A stretch of DNA of 23,567 nt from Candidatus Pelagibacter sp. (GTDB taxonomy: Bacteria; Pseudomonadota; Alphaproteobacteria; Pelagibacterales; Pelagibacteraceae), in assembly GCA_028227525.1 (NCBI GenBank), contig JAOJAE010000014.1, positions 1 to 23,567 of the forward strand, written 5' to 3'. Of this stretch, positions 20,401-23,567 are shown one piece after another. The stretch's first letter is position 1, and each line of letters opens with the position of its first letter. The position numbers and the translations under genes were made by a program. The notes beneath the pieces are model-generated. The model was not told the origin of the DNA. It was given only the letters and a program-made list of their open reading frames with translations, and made no database searches.

Positions 20401-21915
20401 AGGTGTATCATCTCCCATAGAGCCTATCGCTTCTTTTGCATCTTCAGCCATTGGGTGCAAAATTAGCTCTAAATCTTCCAGACTCATTCCAAATGTGTAT
20501 TGTCTTCGTCTTAAGTCATCTCCAGAAAATGTATTTTTTTCCGCAGAAATAGTAATTTTTTCGTCTAAATCAATAATTTGAGAATTAAAGTGTTTATATT
20601 CCTTTGCTAAATAATCTTTAATTTTACTATTGGTAAATACTTTTCCTTTTTCAATTCTAACCCCTATTATTTCTCCTGGACCCAATCTTCCTTTTGTTAA
20701 AATTTTCTTCTCATTTAGTTCGATCATGCCTGTTTCAGAACCTGCAAATAATAAATTATCTTTAGTAATTGCATACCTTAATGGTCTTAATCCATTTCTA
20801 TCATTTGCAGCAATTACCCACTCATTATCTGTTCCAGCTATAGCCGCAGGTCCATCCCAAGGTTCCATCGTACTATTCAAAAAATTAAATAATTGTTGGT
20901 GATCTTTAGATAGAGTTTTATTCTTTTTAGACCAAGCATCAGGCACTAACATTAATTTTGCTAGTGGCGCTGGCTGACCTGAGATATTTAATAATTCAAA
21001 AACATTATCTAAAGCTGCAGAGTCAGATGCACCTTGTTGAATTACTGGTTTTAAATTTTCCATGTTATCAAAAAGAGGACTATTCATTTCTTGCTCATGA
21101 ACTTTCATCCAATTTTTATTTCCTCTATATGTATTAATTTCTCCATTATGAGCAATCGCTCTAAATGGTTGAGCTAAATTCCAGCTTGGTGCTGTATTGG
21201 TAGAAAATCTTTGATGAAAAATTGCATATCTTGAGACAAATCTTTCGTCCTTTAAATCTAAGAAAAAATCTGAGATAGCTTCTGCTAAAAACATTCCCTT
21301 ATAGATAATTGATTTTGAGCTAAGTGAACAAATATAAAAATTATTCAAAGAAACTTGAAAAGCTTTGTTTTCTATTATTCTTCTTGTTTCATATATTTTT
21401 CTCTCAAGATCTTTGTTAAGTAATTCTGGGTTATTAGATTTAAATAGTACTTGAATAATTTCAGGCATTGTTTGAAATGCTTTTTCACCTAAAACTTTTG
21501 GATTAACTGGAACTTGTCTCCAGCCATATATGCTAAAATCATTTTTTGTTAATTCGCTCTCAACTATTGTTTTGCAGCTTTCTTGTGCTGCGTAATCATT
21601 TCTTGGTAAAAAAATCATTCCAACACATATTTCTGAATTATCGTAGGAATGACCAGTGACTTCTATTTTTTCTATAAAAAAATCCTTTGGTATCTCTACA
21701 TGTATACCTGCACCATCACCTGTCTTTCCATCAGCGTCAACCGCTCCTCTATGCCAAACAGCTTTTAAAGCTTCAATTCCATACTCAACAACTTTACGAG
21801 ACTTCTTCCCTTCGGTAGATGCAATTAAACCAACACCACAAGCATCGTGTTCCATCTCTTCAGAATAGACATGGTTTTTTTTTAGTATTTCAAGATTTTT
21901 TTTATAATTTTCCAT
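17410..21915 (-). CDS. gltB: Glutamate synthase (NADPH) large subunit
   Basis: A 1501-residue GOGAT alpha subunit, full length. Residues 1-25 are a propeptide; autoproteolysis would expose Cys26 in EHDACGVG as the N-terminal nucleophile of the glutamine amidotransferase domain (about 26-430; RFSTNTAPSWNLAQPFR, AHNGEIN). The central and FMN domains follow, with GGEGGEDESRF, GAKPGEGGQLPG and SGHNGGTGATP. The 3Fe-4S cysteines are C1123-x5-C1129-x4-C1134 with the spacing of characterised enzymes. The C-terminal glycine-rich beta-helix has GNTVLYGATSG and GGTVVILG. Ammonia from glutamine is channelled to 2-oxoglutarate to make glutamate. Translation is tied to gltD, as the gltD TAA and gltB ATG share one base. 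The 3' end overlaps the convergent hydrolase gene by 4 bases. Confidence 0.98.
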   Translation of the reverse strand: MENYKKNLEILKKNHVYSEEMEHDACGVGLIASTEGKKSRKVVEYGIEALKAVWHRGAVDADGKTGDGAGIHVEIPKDFFIEKIEVTGHSYDNSEICVGMIFLPRNDYAAQESCKTIVESELTKNDFSIYGWRQVPVNPKVLGEKAFQTMPEIIQVLFKSNNPELLNKDLERKIYETRRIIENKAFQVSLNNFYICSLSSKSIIYKGMFLAEAISDFFLDLKDERFVSRYAIFHQRFSTNTAPSWNLAQPFRAIAHNGEINTYRGNKNWMKVHEQEMNSPLFDNMENLKPVIQQGASDSAALDNVFELLNISGQPAPLAKLMLVPDAWSKKNKTLSKDHQQLFNFLNSTMEPWDGPAAIAGTDNEWVIAANDRNGLRPLRYAITKDNLLFAGSETGMIELNEKKILTKGRLGPGEIIGVRIEKGKVFTNSKIKDYLAKEYKHFNSQIIDLDEKITISAEKNTFSGDDLRRRQYTFGMSLEDLELILHPMAEDAKEAIGSMGDDTPLAVLSDKYRPLYHFFRQNFSQVTNPPIDSLRENKVMSLKTRFGNLGNILDFDNLTKQNIYVLNSPILSNSQFDKFINFFGKNSLVIDCTFSKDQSLFQSLKKIQKDAEIAVRQGITQLILSDKELSETNLPIPMLLCVGAINSFLIEKKLRGYVSINVQSGEALDTHSFATMIGVGATTVNPYLAFDSLYQRHEKKLFGKFSFDECVERYIKSVNAGLLKIMSKMGISVLSSYRGGCNFETVGLSRTIVADYFPGVVSKISGIGLTGLEKKIRSIHKEAFDSSETILPIGGIYRYRKNGETHQYQGKLIHLLQSAVGSNSYEAYKKYAEGIYNLPPINLRDLIDFRSKKLKGPIEISEVEPIQNILKRFGSGSMSHGALSKEAHETLATGMNRIKGASCSGEGGEDESRFKVLENGDSANSRVKQIASARFGVTVNYLNNCNEIEIKIAQGAKPGEGGQLPGFKVTEEIAKLRHSTPGVTLISPPPHHDIYSIEDLAQLIYDLKQINPKARIGVKLVASSGVGTIAAGVAKAKADIILISGHNGGTGATPQTSVKYVGIPWEMGLTEANQVLTLNNLRHKVTLRTDGGIKTGRDVVIAAMMGAEEYGVATTALVAMGCIMVRQCHSNTCPVGVCTQDEKLREKFTGTPDKVVNLFTFIASEVREILAKIGFKSLNEIIGRTDLLMQVSKASPNLDDLDLNPLFVQADNGNNKRYCENQEINHVPDTLDQKIWPEIEKALDSSEKIEKEYEIKNTNRAVGTRISHHLYNRYGYEKLNENFLVLNFKGSAGQSFGAFSAKGLKLVLKGDANDYVGKGLSGATISIKLSDESNLISNENTIIGNTVLYGATSGKLFAAGQAGERFAVRNSGATTVIEGCDSNGCEYMTGGTVVILGDVGDNFAAGMTGGMAFIYDKSSEFEKKVNNESVVWQNVETDYWKTYLKGLIKEHFEETGSNLSKLLIENYDEELKNFVQVCPKEMLDKLSNPISHKPVIKEVG

Positions 21916-23354
21916 TAAGCTACTCTTGGCTGTTTTAAACGCTTATTTTCTATATGCTTTTTAATTGAAGTGGCAGCATCTCTTCCATCTTTAATTGCCC
22001 AAACAACTAAAGATGCTCCTCTAATTATGTCACCTGCCGCAAAAACTCCACTCAAATTTGTTTCCATTGTATCAAAATCAGTTTTTATAGTTCCCCATTT
22101 TGTCACTTGTAATTCATTTGCGTCAAACAAGGTTGGTAAATCTTCAGGATCGAAACCCAGTGCTTTAATGACCATATCTGTTTTTACTTCAAAGCTTGCG
22201 TTTTCTTGAATCTCTGGTTTTCTTCTACCACTTTCATCAGGCTCACCTAATTTTATTTGATCTACAATTAATTTTTCAACTTTATTTGTTCCTTTGAATT
22301 CTTTGGGACTTGATAACCAAACAAACTCTACACCTTCTTCTTCAGCGTTAGCTACCTCTCTTGCTGATCCAGGCATATTCTCTTTATCTCTTCTGTATAA
22401 GCACTTAACAGATTTTGCTTTTTGTCTTATTGATGTTCTTACACAGTCCATCGCTGTATCTCCACCACCAATAACAACAATATCTTTTCCTTCTGCATTC
22501 AAAATTCCCTTATCAAATAATTCTACCTTGTCCCCTAATCCTTTTTTATTTGACGCTGTTAGAAAATCCATTGCTGGAAAAATATTATTTAAATCGTTTC
22601 CTGGAAGCTCAATCTCCCTAGCTTTATAAACTCCTGTTGCAATTAAAATTGCATCATGTTTTTTTCTTAATTGTTCTAAACTTGCATCTTTTCCAACTTC
22701 AAAATTTTGTATAAATTCAATCCCCCCATCTTTTAAAAGCTTCGTTCTTCTCTCAACAACTTCTTTCTCAAGTTTAAAATTTGGAATACCGTAAATCAGT
22801 AATCCTCCAGCCCTATCATATCTGTCATAAACTGTAATTTTATATCCACTTTTTCTCAATTCTTCAGCAGCAGCTAGTCCAGCTGGACCTGCACCAATTA
22901 TTCCAATACTTTCATTTTTTTCATTAGAAATATTTATAGGTTTTACCCAACCTTGTTCCCATGCATTATCAGTAATATATTTTTCTATTGAGCCGATTGT
23001 AACTGTTCCATGTCCAGATTGTTCAATAACACAATTTCCTTCGCACAATCTGTCTTGTGGACATATTCTTCCACAAACTTCTGGCATATTATTTGTGCTT
23101 TGAGATAATTCATAAGCCTCCTTAAGTCTTCCTTCTGCTGTTAGTTTTAGCCAATCTGGAATATTATTGCTTAATGGGCAGTGAACTTGACAAAAAGGAA
23201 CACCACACTGAGAACATCTACTAGATTGCTCCTTTGCCTTTTCATTAATAAATTCGTTATAAATCTCATTGAAGTCTTTTTTTCTGACATCTGTCTCTCT
23301 TTTAGGTGGAGTTTGTTGACCTATTTTTACAAACTTTAGCATTTTATTAGTCAT
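21915..23354 (-). CDS. gltD: Glutamate synthase (NADPH) small subunit
   Basis: A 479-residue GOGAT beta subunit. The N-terminal domain holds two four-cysteine clusters for 4Fe-4S centres, C47/C50/C55/C59 and C94/C98/C104/C108. The FAD-binding motif GAGPAG is at 154-159 with AGGLLIYGIP at 182-191, and the NADPH-binding motif GGGDTA at 296-301. The family end FAAGDIIRGASLVVWAIKDGRDAA is present. It passes electrons from NADPH via FAD and the Fe-S clusters to the FMN of GltB. The order gltD-gltB is the reverse of E. coli gltBD. The start ATG at 23354 could instead be Met5, but the longer form keeps the typical N-terminus. No Shine-Dalgarno sequence is visible. A TATAAT 23 bases upstream and a dyad further upstream may control it. 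Confidence 0.97.
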   Translation of the reverse strand: MTNKMLKFVKIGQQTPPKRETDVRKKDFNEIYNEFINEKAKEQSSRCSQCGVPFCQVHCPLSNNIPDWLKLTAEGRLKEAYELSQSTNNMPEVCGRICPQDRLCEGNCVIEQSGHGTVTIGSIEKYITDNAWEQGWVKPINISNEKNESIGIIGAGPAGLAAAEELRKSGYKITVYDRYDRAGGLLIYGIPNFKLEKEVVERRTKLLKDGGIEFIQNFEVGKDASLEQLRKKHDAILIATGVYKAREIELPGNDLNNIFPAMDFLTASNKKGLGDKVELFDKGILNAEGKDIVVIGGGDTAMDCVRTSIRQKAKSVKCLYRRDKENMPGSAREVANAEEEGVEFVWLSSPKEFKGTNKVEKLIVDQIKLGEPDESGRRKPEIQENASFEVKTDMVIKALGFDPEDLPTLFDANELQVTKWGTIKTDFDTMETNLSGVFAAGDIIRGASLVVWAIKDGRDAATSIKKHIENKRLKQPRVA

Positions 23355-23376
23355 ATTTTTTTATAAGTTAAGGCAA

Positions 23377-23382
23377 ATTATA
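23377..23382 (-). promoter_or_regulatory. Candidate -10 element for gltDB
   Basis: A consensus TATAAT on the minus strand, 22 bases from the gltD ATG, predicting a start near 23370 and a leader of about 16 bases. There is no good -35 hexamer 17 bases upstream, as expected of a promoter that needs an activator, although chance occurrence is possible. Confidence 0.4.
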
Positions 23383-23411
23383 TATTGTTTTTATTAAATA
23401 AAGCCAAAAAT

Positions 23412-23430
23412 AGGTCAGTTACTATGACCT
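23412..23430. promoter_or_regulatory. Perfect dyad AGGTCA-N7-TGACCT upstream of gltDB
   Basis: The two 6-base arms are exact inverted repeats separated by 7 bases and are unusually G+C-rich for this gap. The centre is about 50 bases upstream of the predicted gltDB start, a common place for an activator site. On the minus strand the arms are followed one base later by five T residues (23410-23406), so an alternative reading is a small intrinsic terminator for a transcript entering from the right. Confidence 0.4.
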
Positions 23431-23537
23431 TATTAAGCCATATAAGTTTGAAAATTATAGGATTTCTAATAATTGCATAGCTAATATGCTTAAATCGAAT
23501 TGTTTTAAATGAATATTTTTTAAGCTAGGTAGATAAA

Positions 23538-23567
23538 ATGCTACAGAACATTATAGAAGTTTTAATA
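23538..23567 (+). CDS. Possible start of a plus-strand gene (partial, runs off right edge)
   Basis: An ATG at 23538 opens a frame of ten codons (MLQNIIEVLI) to the window end. An AGGTAG lies 4-9 bases upstream, a passable Shine-Dalgarno sequence, and an in-frame TAG just before excludes an earlier start. The hydrophobic opening gives no identity. The opposite strand could instead hold the last 13 codons of a gene ending at the TAG at 23527-23525. Ten codons cannot decide this. Confidence 0.3.
   Translation, partial: MLQNIIEVLI

Larger units (their letters stand above)
23355..23537. other. gltD upstream region
   Basis: A 183-base A+T-rich gap and the longest unassigned stretch here. From gltD outward it contains a candidate -10, a perfect 6-base dyad, two copies of AAGCCA flanking the dyad (23401-23406, 23435-23440), and a small inverted repeat GCATA/TATGC with a 5-base loop (23475-23489). 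I see no recognised riboswitch and no sigma-54 -24/-12 pattern. Confidence 0.5.

Noticed and set aside
20630..20902. Plus-strand open frames inside gltB, gltD and lepA (for example 20630-20902, 22294-22629, 8256-8492)
   Set aside because: They are antisense shadows of highly conserved genes, with Ser/Pro/Phe-rich products and no initiation signals.
23355..23537. Riboswitch or sigma-54 promoter ahead of gltDB
   Set aside because: No conserved aptamer pattern, no glycine- or SAM-type core and no TGGC-N8-TGC motif are visible; only a simple dyad and A+T-rich DNA.

Overview
The window is an A+T-rich, tightly packed bacterial chromosome segment. Gene content, protein sequences and packing point to a SAR11-clade alphaproteobacterium (Candidatus Pelagibacter or a close relative). 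This rests on recognising protein families and on the streamlined layout (gaps of 0-5 bases, overlapping stops and starts, no mobile elements), not on a database search. Translation is by the standard code, with TAA as the usual stop.

Layout. (1) Bases 1-200: start of a minus-strand bolA gene that runs off the left edge. (2) Bases 222-3513: a plus-strand cluster of a small J-domain protein with a Cys/His-rich N-terminus, the AAA+ protein CobS and the VWA protein CobT. bolA and the J-protein diverge from a 21-base gap in which the two candidate -10 elements overlap. (3) Bases 3510-16627: a long minus-strand block that reads, in transcription order, glycosyltransferase, thrS, infC, rpmI, rplT, pheS, pheT, lepA, tRNA-Ser(GGA), gyrB and a RegB/PrrB-type redox-sensing histidine kinase. 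Most junctions are 0-5 bases, so much of it is probably co-transcribed, with candidate internal promoters before rpmI, pheS and gyrB. (4) Bases 16670-17413: a plus-strand ABHD10-like alpha/beta hydrolase. (5) Bases 17410-23354: minus-strand gltD-gltB, the two subunits of NADPH glutamate synthase. (6) Bases 23355-23567: the gltD upstream region, with a 6-base perfect dyad and possibly the first ten codons of a plus-strand gene.

How the genes work together. The central block is a translation and growth module: two aminoacyl-tRNA synthetases, IF-3, ribosomal proteins L35 and L20, elongation factor 4, a serine tRNA and a gyrase subunit. GltBD makes glutamate from glutamine and 2-oxoglutarate. RegB would report redox state to a RegA partner that is not in the window.

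The most noteworthy items are the J-protein/CobS/CobT trio, which may be an AAA+/VWA chaperone-type machine rather than a B12 enzyme; a GyrB lacking the large insert of proteobacterial GyrB but carrying a small one elsewhere; convergent gene pairs whose stop codons overlap; three in-frame stop|start junctions with zero spacing; and many predicted promoters that would give very short or no leaders. I see no CRISPR array, insertion sequence, prophage or long repeat. No stretch over 300 bases lacks a gene.
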